Shown here piece by piece: positions 34,117 through 43,548 of a stretch of 64,000 nucleotides of DNA. The stretch lies in NCBI GenBank assembly GCA_052437175.1, contig JBQVOK010000008.1, positions 124,001-188,000 on the forward strand, in the 5' to 3' direction. Made by a program: the position numbers and the translations under genes. Position 1 is the first letter of the stretch. Each line of letters begins with the position of its first letter. A model generated the notes under the pieces. That model saw nothing but the letters and a program-made list of their open reading frames with translations, searched no databases and was not told the DNA's origin. Source of the DNA: JACVCJ01 sp052437175. Its GTDB lineage: Bacteria; Bacteroidota; Bacteroidia; CAIKAF01.

Positions 34117-34131
34117 ACAGGCTCAGGGAGA

Positions 34132-34914
34132 TTATTCTCCTGAAAAATTGGGTTTGCGCTTTTCGAGGAAGGCCGTGGTACCTTCTTTAAAATCATTGGT
34201 GGCAAAGGTACTTCCGAACTGTGCGATCTCGTAGCTGAAGCCATCTTTCGAAGCGGCAAAGCCGGCATTTACCGAACGGATGGCATGTGCGATGGCAGCC
34301 GGTGAGTTACGGCTTATCTTTTCGGCCAGTTGCATGGCTTCGTTCAGCAGTTCGGCCTGCGGCACGGTCTTGTTTACCAGTCCCCACTGCTCTGCCTGTG
34401 CGGCACTGATCATTTCGGCGGAGAAGATCAGCTGTGAGGCCCTTCCCTTGCCAATGAGGCGCGGCAGGCGCTGCGTTCCGCCATAACCCGGTATCACACC
34501 CAGGCTTACTTCGGGCAGGCCCATTTTGGCGTTATCGGAGGCGATGCGTATGTGGCAGCTCATGGCCAGTTCCAGTCCGCCGCCCAGGGCAAAACCGTTT
34601 ACGGCAGCGATCACGGGTTTTTCCAGTTCTTCTACATAATCGAAGAGCATGCGCTGTCCTTCTCCGGCCAGCATTTTGCCTTCTTCGGCATTGAAATGGG
34701 CAAATTCTGAAATATCGGCACCGGCTACAAAGGCTTTTTCGCCCGAACCCGTGAGTATGATCACCCGGATATTTTTATCGCTGCCGGCTTCGTTAAAGGC
34801 CGTATGCAGTTCCTGTATCGTGGCTTTGTTCAGCGCATTCAGTTTTTCGGGACGGTTAATGGTTATGATCCGTACCGAACCGCGGTCTTCCGTTTGAATA
34901 TTTGAAAAGCTCAT
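34132..34914 (-). CDS. enoyl-CoA hydratase/isomerase (crotonase)
   Basis: 260 residues from the ATG at 34914. Crotonase motifs: FVAGADISEF (oxyanion loop), GFALGGGLELAMSCHIRIAS, and GLPEVSLGVIPGYGGTQRLPRLIG with both catalytic Glu positions. It hydrates enoyl-CoA in fatty-acid degradation or a similar route. An independent promoter-like TACCTTTA lies about 20 nt upstream. Confidence 0.95.
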   Translation of the reverse strand: MSFSNIQTEDRGSVRIITINRPEKLNALNKATIQELHTAFNEAGSDKNIRVIILTGSGEKAFVAGADISEFAHFNAEEGKMLAGEGQRMLFDYVEELEKPVIAAVNGFALGGGLELAMSCHIRIASDNAKMGLPEVSLGVIPGYGGTQRLPRLIGKGRASQLIFSAEMISAAQAEQWGLVNKTVPQAELLNEAMQLAEKISRNSPAAIAHAIRSVNAGFAASKDGFSYEIAQFGSTFATNDFKEGTTAFLEKRKPNFSGE

Positions 34915-34960
34915 GTATTTTGGTTTTGGGTATAAAGGTAGGAATATGAGCGGGCCCTGC

Positions 34961-34994
34961 AAAAAAAGCCGTCCCGCTTACAGCGAGACGGCCT
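34961..34994 (-). terminator. terminator of the cytochrome-CRTAC1 unit
   Basis: GCCGTC (34968-34973) / GACGGC (34987-34992), inner CGCT/AGCG, then seven T on the minus strand. Its core is shared with the atpC terminator. Confidence 0.85.
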
Positions 34995-35022
34995 TTTGCA
35001 AAGTTCTGTTATGTAAAACGTT

Positions 35023-37932
35023 CTATCGTACAATAATACGGCGGTTGATGCGGCTGTCGCCCCGGATCACCTGCAGGGTATACATGCCCGGTGCAAAAGC
35101 CGAAACATCTACCGTGGCTGTGCCGCCGGCGGCCGTGTGCAGGTTCTGCTGCAGAAGTACCACCTTGCCCGAAACGTCGATCATTTTCAGTACAGCATCC
35201 TGGAAACCTTCGCTGGTTTTAATATTCAGCAGCCCGGAAGCGGGGTTCGGGTACACCGAAATACCGGCATCCGCCGCTTCGTTCAGGCCCACGTCGCTCA
35301 GTACCGTAAGAGTGGCCGGCGTACGTTCGCTTACGCAGTAAAAACCTTCTTCTTCCACTTCCCAGTCGTAGAAATAGTAATACAGTCCGGCACCTTCGCT
35401 GCAACCGGTAATGGATACCAGGCCCGTTAAGGTATAGGGATATGCAACACCACCGCCGTTACTGCGCTGCAGGCGCGGACCGGTGTAACCGAAATTCGTG
35501 GTATTGGTGGCTGCATCCGTTTCAATGGTATAACTGCCCGGTGTAAGCGGCAGGTTCAGCGCTACGCGGATACCGTCGGGCATACCGGCCGTGCTGGGAA
35601 TGTTCACCAGTACCGATGAGATCACCGTACCGCCCTGTTTGATCTGTACGAGGCGGTTACCCGGCGTATCGGTGTACACTTTGGCCGAAAGCAGGGTACA
35701 GTTGGCAAATACATCGAAATAGGTAATGGTATTGGTATTGTTGGAACCGCTGTACTGGCTGCTGCCGCTGTGTGCCGTCTGGCCGGTGTACGAGGTATCG
35801 CCGGGGTAATGATAGGTAGATTGTGCATAATAGGTTGTGGTGCTGCTCAGTACCGGCGTTGTAAATGAGGCGCCCGTACCGATGGCCGTGCCGCCTGAAG
35901 GACCGCTGAACCACTCGATGTTGTTACCCGTGGCGCCCAGGGTGCCAGAGCCGGAATTCATTACAGAAGCACCTGTCGTAACCGGAGCCGGACTTGCCAG
36001 TACCTCCACGCTCACCGGGGCCGATGTGAACTGCTCGCAATAGCCCTGTATGGTAAGCGTGTACGTACCGCTCTGGGTAATTACGGCGTTCTGCGTGGTG
36101 GCGCCATTGCTCCAGTTGTAGGCGCTCATACCGGCCGGACCTTCCAGCGTTACGCTGCCGCCTTCACAGAATTTGGTGTCGCCCACCACGTTCAGTACGG
36201 GGGTTTGGTTGGGGCTGAGTTCGATGCTTACCAGGGGTGCCCAGGAAGAGCAGTTGCCCGAAGTTACCTGCACACTGAACTCACCCGTGGCAGAAGCCTG
36301 TATGGTCTGTGTGGTGGCTCCGTTCGACCAGAGATAGCTGTATCCTGCGCCGCTCGGGGCCGAAAGTGTTACCGACTGACCCGGGCAGAGATACGGAGAA
36401 CCTATATACGTAATTTCGTTCAGCGGCGATACACAGTCGCCTTCTACCACATGGTAGAACTGGTCTGCCGGCTGGTTGGTCAGTTTGGTCACCGTACCCG
36501 AAGGCCAGCGGATAATGGCAGAGTCGACGATTGTGGCCGACCCCAGGCCAAAATGCAGGTGAAAGGAATTGCTGGTACCATAACTCTCACCGGCACGTAC
36601 CTCACGTGTCTGTACGCCCCAGGCGCCATACAGGAAAATACGCGCACCCACGGCATCGCGGTTGCTGATGACACCCTGCAGATCGTAGGAAACAAAATGA
36701 TTATCATTTTCTGTGCTGTTGAGCCAGAGAATATCGTTGGTGGAACTGGGCGAATTATACCCGTTGGCATAACCGGCGTAGATATCCAGTTTACCATCGT
36801 GGTTCAGGTCGCCTATACCAAAGGATTGAATGGTATTATTTGAAGGAAATGCCGTAGTTACCGGCGAAAAGGTATTGTTGCCGTTGTTGCGGAACAGGCG
36901 GGCCAGAGACGGGTTATTGGCACTACCTGTGATCAGTACGTCTACAAAACCGTCGTTATCAAAATCGGCCATTTTGGATTCATAGGGCGTAAAACCGATG
37001 TTAAGCCCGGCTCCGTTGGAAAGATTGATGTCTGTAAAACCGCCGGAACCGTTGTTGAGCATCAGCATGGTCTCTTCGTCGTGATTGGTGATGAGCACAT
37101 CGAACCAGCCATCGTTATTGACATCTTCGAAGTTTGCCGTCCAGCTCTGGGCCCCGATGCGCAGGTTATGTGCCTGTGCATTTTCCGTGAAGGTGCCGTT
37201 GCCGTTGTTCACAAACAGCAGGTTTATGCGGCGCGGATCGTTGGAGTTGCCCACACCCTGGCGGCATTTGGCAATGTACAGGTCAATGTCTCCGTCGTTA
37301 TCGAAATCGCTCCAGATCGACCCGTAGTTACCGGAATCATCGGTAGACTGATCGCCCGGTACATCAGGTGTTACATTAAAATTGATGATGTTGGAAACGG
37401 TATAGGTACCTGTGCCGTTGTTCACCCATATTTTACTCTGTCCAACGTCGTTACAGCCGAATATATCCAGGTCGCCGTCGTTGTCCACGTCCATCATGTT
37501 CATATTCTGCAGAAAATAGCTGGAATTGATCAGGGTATTGCTGGCCCCGTAACCGGTACCGGCCCCGTTGTCGACGGCCAGTTTTGCCGAACCGTTGAAA
37601 CCCGCCACCACATCTTTGAAACCATTGCTGTTGGCATCGCCTACCACCATGGCCCAGGCGCTTCCGCTACCCATATTGGTGCCGTTTATCTTCTGGAACT
37701 GCTGCCCGGGCCGCTGGCGTTCCACACTCATGATATACCCGTCGTCCATACGGGCAATATCGTCCAGTCCGTCCCCGTCCATATCGGCTACCGAAATCGC
37801 GTTGCCGGAAGTAAAATTACTGTTGGTAAATTTCGAGCTGGCATTGGTGAAAGATATCTGGGCCAGGGCCGCAACGGGCAGTAAGCCCGAGAGTAACAGC
37901 ACAGATACAGCGTGTTTGTTTAGGTTTTTCAT
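35023..37932 (-). CDS. CRTAC1-like FG-GAP/VCBS and ASPIC/UnbV protein, T9SS-secreted
   Basis: 969 residues. The signal peptide is followed by FG-GAP/VCBS propeller repeats (about 35-400) with calcium-loop motifs such as DMDGDGLDD, DVDNDGDLDIFG, DFDNDGDIDLYI and DLNHDGKLDIY. An ASPIC/UnbV domain (GARIFLYGAWGVQTREVRAGE ... IRWPSGTVTKL) is next, then Ig-like segments and a type A sorting domain (ISVYPNPASGLLNIKT ... YTLQVIRGDSRINRRIIVR). Calcium-stabilised surface binding is expected. It follows the multiheme cytochrome gene by 21 nt and is probably its partner at the surface. Confidence 0.92.
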   Translation of the reverse strand: MKNLNKHAVSVLLLSGLLPVAALAQISFTNASSKFTNSNFTSGNAISVADMDGDGLDDIARMDDGYIMSVERQRPGQQFQKINGTNMGSGSAWAMVVGDANSNGFKDVVAGFNGSAKLAVDNGAGTGYGASNTLINSSYFLQNMNMMDVDNDGDLDIFGCNDVGQSKIWVNNGTGTYTVSNIINFNVTPDVPGDQSTDDSGNYGSIWSDFDNDGDIDLYIAKCRQGVGNSNDPRRINLLFVNNGNGTFTENAQAHNLRIGAQSWTANFEDVNNDGWFDVLITNHDEETMLMLNNGSGGFTDINLSNGAGLNIGFTPYESKMADFDNDGFVDVLITGSANNPSLARLFRNNGNNTFSPVTTAFPSNNTIQSFGIGDLNHDGKLDIYAGYANGYNSPSSTNDILWLNSTENDNHFVSYDLQGVISNRDAVGARIFLYGAWGVQTREVRAGESYGTSNSFHLHFGLGSATIVDSAIIRWPSGTVTKLTNQPADQFYHVVEGDCVSPLNEITYIGSPYLCPGQSVTLSAPSGAGYSYLWSNGATTQTIQASATGEFSVQVTSGNCSSWAPLVSIELSPNQTPVLNVVGDTKFCEGGSVTLEGPAGMSAYNWSNGATTQNAVITQSGTYTLTIQGYCEQFTSAPVSVEVLASPAPVTTGASVMNSGSGTLGATGNNIEWFSGPSGGTAIGTGASFTTPVLSSTTTYYAQSTYHYPGDTSYTGQTAHSGSSQYSGSNNTNTITYFDVFANCTLLSAKVYTDTPGNRLVQIKQGGTVISSVLVNIPSTAGMPDGIRVALNLPLTPGSYTIETDAATNTTNFGYTGPRLQRSNGGGVAYPYTLTGLVSITGCSEGAGLYYYFYDWEVEEEGFYCVSERTPATLTVLSDVGLNEAADAGISVYPNPASGLLNIKTSEGFQDAVLKMIDVSGKVVLLQQNLHTAAGGTATVDVSAFAPGMYTLQVIRGDSRINRRIIVR

Positions 37933-37953
37933 TCGATTACAGGTATAGTTTAG

Positions 37954-39927
37954 TTATAATTTAATGACTTTTTTTACAAAGGTGCCCTTGCTGGTCTCGA
38001 TGCGCAGCACGTACTGCCCGGGGGCACCGCTCAGCAGGTATTCCCACTGGCTGCTGCCGGGGTTGCGGAGATTATCCGTACATACCCCGCTGCTGTTGTA
38101 CACCTGCACGGAGTAAATGCTTACATCACTCTGGGCGGTGATCTTCAGCAGCCCGTCTACCGAAGGGTTCGGACTCACCAGCAGGGCCGGGTTGTTAAAG
38201 GCTTCGTCCAGCGATGTATTGGGCGTAAGTACAAACAGCATCTGCGTGGCCGCTACCAGTACCGGGCTCTTATCTGCGGCCTGGAACATAGACTTAAAGA
38301 GATTGATCTCCGGCGTGTTCACATTGAACATTTCGGACACCCAGCGCGGAGGCACCGCCTGGAAATACACTTTAGCATATACATGAATACTTCCCGTGAG
38401 CTGGTTGCCGCCGGGTACGCGTATACGGTAGTTCACACGGTCGGTACCCGAACCTTCGTTCCCGCCCTCGTTGTTAAAATCGGTATCACTGCCGATACCT
38501 TCCACCGAAACCGTATCGTACACCGCTGCCGACGACAGGAATCCGTTCGGGGGCAGGCGGTTGTCCTTTATTTTGGTATGCGCCCGTTCCAGCATGGTGG
38601 TGCGGTTGCCGGCCACGTCGTTCATCACCATTTCGTATATCTGTACCTGGTCTTCCTGGCTGATCACCTGGTGGTGCGGTTCTGTAACGGCATCGTGCCC
38701 GATCAGCTCGTACTGCGGATCGAGCATGCCCGATCTAAAGAGGGTATCGCCTTCCTGTGTGGTAGCCACAAACTGTACAAAGGCCCGGCGCGAAGGGTAT
38801 CCCGACGGAAACTTGTGCCCGGCCTTGTTCGATAGTTTCAGCGAGAAAGAAGCCACCGTGTCCGAAAGCCAGCCGTCGAAACCGAGGTCCAGCTCCAGGG
38901 TGGAGTTCTGCAGCATCTGTATGGTACTGGCAATGGTAGAGTCGAAATTATCGTCCGTGGCCGTGATCCCCAGTGCGGCCTTGTTGTTTTTCATCAGTTG
39001 CAGCATAAATACGTTGCTGCCCATAAATTTATGCAAATTGAACGGTGTACGGCCGGGCAGGTTCAGGATATCGTTGGCAATGATCACCGGGCCGCGGATG
39101 GCAGGCATGTGGCAGGACTGACAGTTTTTGTCCGTAGCACTGAAAATGGAATTTTTCCACTCGTGGAAGGTGGCCTGTTCAATAAATTTATCCCCGGTGT
39201 AATTACCGTTCAGGTCGGTAACATCGGTAATGAGCGTGTGGCAGGAGGCACACACCATAGAGGTACTCATGTGGTTGCCCAGTGCAGGCGTAAAACCGGT
39301 GTACAGCTGCATGGGGCCGATCATCGGATCGGAAAAAGGCCCGTACATGTGCCGGGTAGTATCGTATTGAATAATGCCCGAGAACTGGCTGCCGGCATTG
39401 CTGCCCTGTATATGGCAGCTTACACAGGATACGCCGTCCAGGCCGATGGTATCGTTTTGCAGATGAGCCATGGTATAGGGCGAGGTTCCCTGGAAATAGG
39501 CCGTATAATGGCCCATGGGCGCATGGCAGGAGGTACATTTGTTCTCGAGCGCAGGCCCGTGACCGGGATTCGTATACACTTCATGACTTACTTTGGCCCG
39601 CCAGAGCGGATCTTTGGCCGAAAGCGCCATCATGGTCGCCTGCCAGTCGTCGTACAGGTTCACGTCATTACCCAGGGGGTCTACATTGGCCGTACCATGC
39701 AGTACATCTTTACCATGACAGCCTTTACAGGCGCTGGACGTAAGAAAATACTGCCCGGGCTCTATCGGGCCCAGCATTTTAAGCATGCGCCGCTGCTGCT
39801 CGGTATGATACAGCCGGGCCGCCTTCTTTTTCTCTGTGGAAAGGGAGGTATTGGATGCAAAAACGAGGAAAAGGACAGGAACGGCAAATGCCGCAGTTTT
39901 CTTGTGTCGGAGTAAGAAAGCAAGCAT
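37954..39927 (-). CDS. pentaheme cytochrome c with T9SS sorting domain
   Basis: 657 residues. Five CxxCH heme sites are visible: CKGCH (67-71), CTSCH, CVSCH, CASCH and CQSCH, all in the first 270 residues. Additional His residues could serve as distal ligands. The N-terminal hydrophobic segment (FAVPVLFLVFASNTSLS) acts as export signal. The C-terminus is a T9SS sorting domain (ALLVSPNPSVDGLLKI ... GQYVLRIETSKGTFVKKVIKL), so the hemes would be displayed outside the outer membrane. It resembles the cytochrome c554/DmsE-like group only in heme spacing; no substrate can be named. Confidence 0.92.
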   Translation of the reverse strand: MLAFLLRHKKTAAFAVPVLFLVFASNTSLSTEKKKAARLYHTEQQRRMLKMLGPIEPGQYFLTSSACKGCHGKDVLHGTANVDPLGNDVNLYDDWQATMMALSAKDPLWRAKVSHEVYTNPGHGPALENKCTSCHAPMGHYTAYFQGTSPYTMAHLQNDTIGLDGVSCVSCHIQGSNAGSQFSGIIQYDTTRHMYGPFSDPMIGPMQLYTGFTPALGNHMSTSMVCASCHTLITDVTDLNGNYTGDKFIEQATFHEWKNSIFSATDKNCQSCHMPAIRGPVIIANDILNLPGRTPFNLHKFMGSNVFMLQLMKNNKAALGITATDDNFDSTIASTIQMLQNSTLELDLGFDGWLSDTVASFSLKLSNKAGHKFPSGYPSRRAFVQFVATTQEGDTLFRSGMLDPQYELIGHDAVTEPHHQVISQEDQVQIYEMVMNDVAGNRTTMLERAHTKIKDNRLPPNGFLSSAAVYDTVSVEGIGSDTDFNNEGGNEGSGTDRVNYRIRVPGGNQLTGSIHVYAKVYFQAVPPRWVSEMFNVNTPEINLFKSMFQAADKSPVLVAATQMLFVLTPNTSLDEAFNNPALLVSPNPSVDGLLKITAQSDVSIYSVQVYNSSGVCTDNLRNPGSSQWEYLLSGAPGQYVLRIETSKGTFVKKVIKL

Positions 39928-40098
39928 GGTCAGGTTAAGGAAAGTTTTGTTCAGGTTTATTGTTATATCAAATTTGCTTAAAAAAAATCAAATCAGCCAC
40001 TTATTTTCTTAAAAAAGAAAAAAAGCAGGGAACAAGCACAAAGTCCACTTAATCAGTAGAATAATAAATGGGTTTCCTTAGAACGTCCTAAACGTTCT
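39928..40098. other. AT-rich intergenic region
   Basis: No gene. At 40080-40098 a 7-bp inverted repeat (AGAACGT, 5-nt spacer, ACGTTCT) lies at the stop of the YiiX-like gene without a T-run. Confidence 0.5.
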
Positions 40099-40773
40099 TT
40101 AGCGGCTGAGGACCGCACGTTCGGGGAAGAGAAAGCGCAGCTTTTTGTTCAGGGAAAGCCGTCCGGGATTGGTGCCCGGCAGGCCTTCGGGTACGGCCAT
40201 GGCCATAGATTCGTAATAGTTTTTCCAGCCGGGGAAGGTTTCGCCCGTGGCGGGGTCCTTAAAGGTCATCGGGGCCGAAGGGATCTGTTTGCCCAGGCCG
40301 TTGCGGCGGTATACCATCTGGATCAGTTCCGTGCAATACAGGGCATTGCCGTCGGGCAGAAAGGCATCGTCGTACGGGGCACCCAGGTACTCCAGGGCCA
40401 TACGGGCAGCGGCGGCCGATCTTTTCTGCATACCTTTCGGTTTAAAGCGTGCCAGGGCCACCCCGTCATTGGCCAGGTAACGGCGGCGTCCGCGCCACAG
40501 GAAGCTGTCGAGTGGGGTCTTCTGTACACCATGGCCGATGGATTCCACCACGTACAGGGCATTGCCCTCCTTCAGTACAAGCCCGGCATGCTGAAAACGG
40601 AAACCCGGCTTCGAAGGCGTTACCCGGGCAATGTTATCACAAAGTTCGCCGCAGGGAAGCTCCTGGAAGATCAGGTCACCCTCCTGTGCCAGTTCGGCCA
40701 CAGACTGTGCCTGCAGCGCCATACAGCCTGCCAGGGCAAGCAGGCATAAAAAGAGACGTACCCGGTTCTTCAT
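40099..40773 (-). CDS. YiiX-like permuted papain-fold amidase
   Basis: 224 residues from the ATG at 40773. The lipoprotein-like or secretory signal (FLCLLALAGCMALQAQ) precedes GDLIFQ, then FRFQHAGLVL with the catalytic His, YVVESIGHGVQ, and later NALYCTELIQMVYR with the catalytic Cys. The His-before-Cys order is that of the permuted NlpC/P60 family (YiiX/YebB). Amide or ester hydrolysis in the envelope is expected. The -7 box ends 4 nt before the ATG. Confidence 0.88.
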   Translation of the reverse strand: MKNRVRLFLCLLALAGCMALQAQSVAELAQEGDLIFQELPCGELCDNIARVTPSKPGFRFQHAGLVLKEGNALYVVESIGHGVQKTPLDSFLWRGRRRYLANDGVALARFKPKGMQKRSAAAARMALEYLGAPYDDAFLPDGNALYCTELIQMVYRRNGLGKQIPSAPMTFKDPATGETFPGWKNYYESMAMAVPEGLPGTNPGRLSLNKKLRFLFPERAVLSR

Positions 40774-40777
40774 GCGG

Positions 40778-40785
40778 CAAATATA
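40778..40785 (-). promoter_or_regulatory. -7 box 4 nt before the yiiX-like ATG
   Basis: TATATTTG on the minus strand, then CCGC and ATG; predicted leaderless or near-leaderless. Confidence 0.55.
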
Positions 40786-40840
40786 CATACAGCCGCTGTA
40801 ATTGTTGAAAAACAGTGCGTAAAAGCACGTCTGAAAATGA

Positions 40841-40848
40841 TATTTTTG
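40841..40848 (+). promoter_or_regulatory. -7 box 4 nt before the mutS ATG
   Basis: TATTTTTG, then TGCA and ATG; predicted leaderless or near-leaderless. Confidence 0.55.
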
Positions 40849-40852
40849 TGCA

Positions 40853-43498
40853 ATGGCAAAAACTTCCGCGAAATCAGCCTCTGAGACTCCCTTAATGAAG
40901 CAGTACAACAGCATCAAGGCGAAATACCCCGATGCCGTTCTGCTGTTCCGCGTGGGCGATTTTTACGAGACCTTCGGCGACGATGCCATCCGTGCCCACA
41001 AAGTACTGGGCATTACGCTTACCCGCCGCGCCAACGGTTCTGCTTCCGAAATAGAACTGGCCGGCTTTCCCTATCATTCGCTGGAGAGCTACCTGCCCAA
41101 ACTGGTGCGTGCCGGTTTTCGCGTGGCCATCTGCGAACAGCTGGAAGACCCCAAGACCACCAAGACCATTGTAAAACGCGATGTTACCGAACTGGTAACG
41201 CCGGGGGTGGCCCTGAACGACAATGTGCTCGAACACGGTTCCAACAACTGGCTCTGTGGCATCAGTACCGGGCCGCGCGACAGTTACGGCGTGTCCTTCC
41301 TCGATATTTCCACCGGGGAATTCCTTACCGGGGAGGGCGACCGCCACTATGCCCGCAAGCTGATCCTGAATTTTCAGCCCTCTGAAATTATCTACTGTAA
41401 GGGCTCTTCCGTGCGTAAAGACCTGGAACTGGAAGAACGCTTCTATTCCTTTGCCCTGGACCCCTGGATCTTTGAATACGATTTTGCCTACGACGCCCTT
41501 ATTGAGCAGCTTCAAACGCCCAAACTGAAAGGTTTCGGGCTCGAAGGCATGCAAACCGCCATTGTGGCTGCCGGCGCCGTGCTGCACTACCTGAAGGAGA
41601 CCCGGCACGAAAGGCCCGCCCACCTGCGCAGCATCGGCCGTATAGACCGCGACGATTACGTGTGGATGGACCCCTTCACCGTGCGCAACCTGGAACTGCT
41701 CAGCAACAACTCCGACCAGCAGGCCACCCTGTTCTCGGTGATCAATAAAACCCTTACACCGCCGGGCGCCCGCCTGCTGAAAAGACGTATACTGATGCCT
41801 TTTAAGGATGCGGCACGGATCAATGAGAAACTGAATTCGGTAGAATACATTTTGCAGGATACGCCCTTCAGTCATGCCCTGGCCGAAATTCTGCCCCTGG
41901 TAGGCGATCCCGAACGCCTGGGCGCTAAAATAGCCACCGGCCGCATCAACCCGCGCGAACTGGTACAGCTGATGCGCTCCCTGGAAGCCATTACCCGCCT
42001 GAAAGAACTGGGCGATACCGTACAGAACGAAGGCCTGCAGAAACTGGCCGCCAGGCTGGAACCCTGCCCCGACGTACGCCAGAAACTGGCCGATACGCTC
42101 AGCCCCGACGCCCCGGCCCTGGCCTCCAAAGGCGGTATCATCAAAGCGGGCGTGCATCCCGAACTGGACACCCTGCGCGAAATTTCGGGCAGCGGAAAAG
42201 AATACCTGCTGCGCATACAGCAGCGCGAAACCGAAGCTACCGGCATTTCATCGCTGAAAGTGGCCTACAACAACGTGTTCGGTTATTATATCGAAGTTAC
42301 GAACGCGCATAAGAACAAAGTGCCGGCCGAATGGATCCGCAAGCAGACCCTGGTGAATGCCGAGCGCTACATTACGCCCGAACTCAAAGAATACGAAGAA
42401 AAGATATTAGGCGCCGAAGAAAAGATCTCGGCCCTGGAACAACGTTTGTATACCGAACTGGTGAGCTCTCTCCTGCCCCATATACCGGCACTGCAGGTGA
42501 ACGCACTGCAGATCGGCGAGCTGGACTGCCTGCTTTCCTTTGCCCGGGTATCGGCCGAGCGGAATTATAAAAAGCCGCTGCTTACCGACGGTTTTGCCCT
42601 GCGCATACGCGAAGGCCGGCACCCCATCATCGAGACCCGCCTGCCCGAAGGGGAAAGTTATATTCCCAACGATATTTTCCTGGACGATGCCACGCAGCAG
42701 ATCATTATGATCACCGGGCCCAATATGAGTGGTAAATCGGCCCTGCTGCGGCAAACGGCGCTCATTGTACTTATGGCCCAGATGGGTTGTTTTGTGCCCG
42801 CCGCCGAAGCCGAGATCGGACTGGTAGACAAGGTATTCACCCGCGTGGGCGCCTCCGATAACCTGGCTGCCGGCGAAAGTACCTTTATGGTGGAAATGAA
42901 CGAGACCGCGGGCATCCTCAACAACCTGAGCGCACGCAGCCTGATCCTGCTCGACGAGATCGGCCGCGGTACCAGCACCTACGACGGCATCAGCATAGCC
43001 TGGGCCATAGCCGAGTACCTGCACGAACATCCCAAATTCAGGGCCAAAACCCTGTTTGCCACGCATTACCACGAGCTTAACGATATGACGCTGAGCTTCG
43101 AACGTATAAAGAACTACCACGTTTCCATCCGCGAAAGCGGCAACCGTATCGTTTTCCTGCGTACACTGGCTCCCGGAGGCAGCGAGCACAGTTTTGGTAT
43201 ACACGTGGCCGAAATGGCCGGTATGCCTTCCAAAGTGCTGAAACGCGCCCAGAAAATGTTAGCCGAACTGGAAAAACAGCGCGATAAGACCGCCACCCCA
43301 GAGCGTACGGCCATTGCCGCCGCAGCCAATACGGTGAAGCAGGAAGATAACGGCATGCAGCTCAGCTTTTTCCAGCTCAACGACCCCGTGCTGGAAGAGA
43401 TCCGTGAACAGCTGCTGCACATCGACATCAATACGCTTACGCCCGTAGAGGCGCTCATGAAACTGAACGAGATCAAACGGGCCGCCGGCCTCAAATAA
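40853..43498 (+). CDS. mutS: DNA mismatch repair protein MutS
   Basis: 881 residues. The mismatch-binding N-terminus has the F-x-E motif within LLFRVGDFYETFGDDA; then come the connector, lever and clamp domains. The ATPase has Walker A GPNMSGKSALL (about 621-631), the FMVEMNE block, Walker B LILLDEIGRGTSTYDG, and LFATHYHEL. A C-terminal helix-turn-helix (KVLKRAQKMLAEL) follows. Full length for the family. Confidence 0.98.
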   Translation: MAKTSAKSASETPLMKQYNSIKAKYPDAVLLFRVGDFYETFGDDAIRAHKVLGITLTRRANGSASEIELAGFPYHSLESYLPKLVRAGFRVAICEQLEDPKTTKTIVKRDVTELVTPGVALNDNVLEHGSNNWLCGISTGPRDSYGVSFLDISTGEFLTGEGDRHYARKLILNFQPSEIIYCKGSSVRKDLELEERFYSFALDPWIFEYDFAYDALIEQLQTPKLKGFGLEGMQTAIVAAGAVLHYLKETRHERPAHLRSIGRIDRDDYVWMDPFTVRNLELLSNNSDQQATLFSVINKTLTPPGARLLKRRILMPFKDAARINEKLNSVEYILQDTPFSHALAEILPLVGDPERLGAKIATGRINPRELVQLMRSLEAITRLKELGDTVQNEGLQKLAARLEPCPDVRQKLADTLSPDAPALASKGGIIKAGVHPELDTLREISGSGKEYLLRIQQRETEATGISSLKVAYNNVFGYYIEVTNAHKNKVPAEWIRKQTLVNAERYITPELKEYEEKILGAEEKISALEQRLYTELVSSLLPHIPALQVNALQIGELDCLLSFARVSAERNYKKPLLTDGFALRIREGRHPIIETRLPEGESYIPNDIFLDDATQQIIMITGPNMSGKSALLRQTALIVLMAQMGCFVPAAEAEIGLVDKVFTRVGASDNLAAGESTFMVEMNETAGILNNLSARSLILLDEIGRGTSTYDGISIAWAIAEYLHEHPKFRAKTLFATHYHELNDMTLSFERIKNYHVSIRESGNRIVFLRTLAPGGSEHSFGIHVAEMAGMPSKVLKRAQKMLAELEKQRDKTATPERTAIAAAANTVKQEDNGMQLSFFQLNDPVLEEIREQLLHIDINTLTPVEALMKLNEIKRAAGLK

Positions 43499-43527
43499 AA
43501 AATGCCCCTGCAGTGCAGCGGCATTTC
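43497..43527 (-). terminator. terminator of the DUF4249-like gene, overlapping the mutS end
   Basis: Minus strand: AATGCC (43528-43523 side) pairs with GGCATT, followed by six T at 43502-43497. It lies at the mutS stop and so sits between two convergent genes. Confidence 0.6.
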
Positions 43528-43548
43528 CTTAATAATATCTGTTTTATT

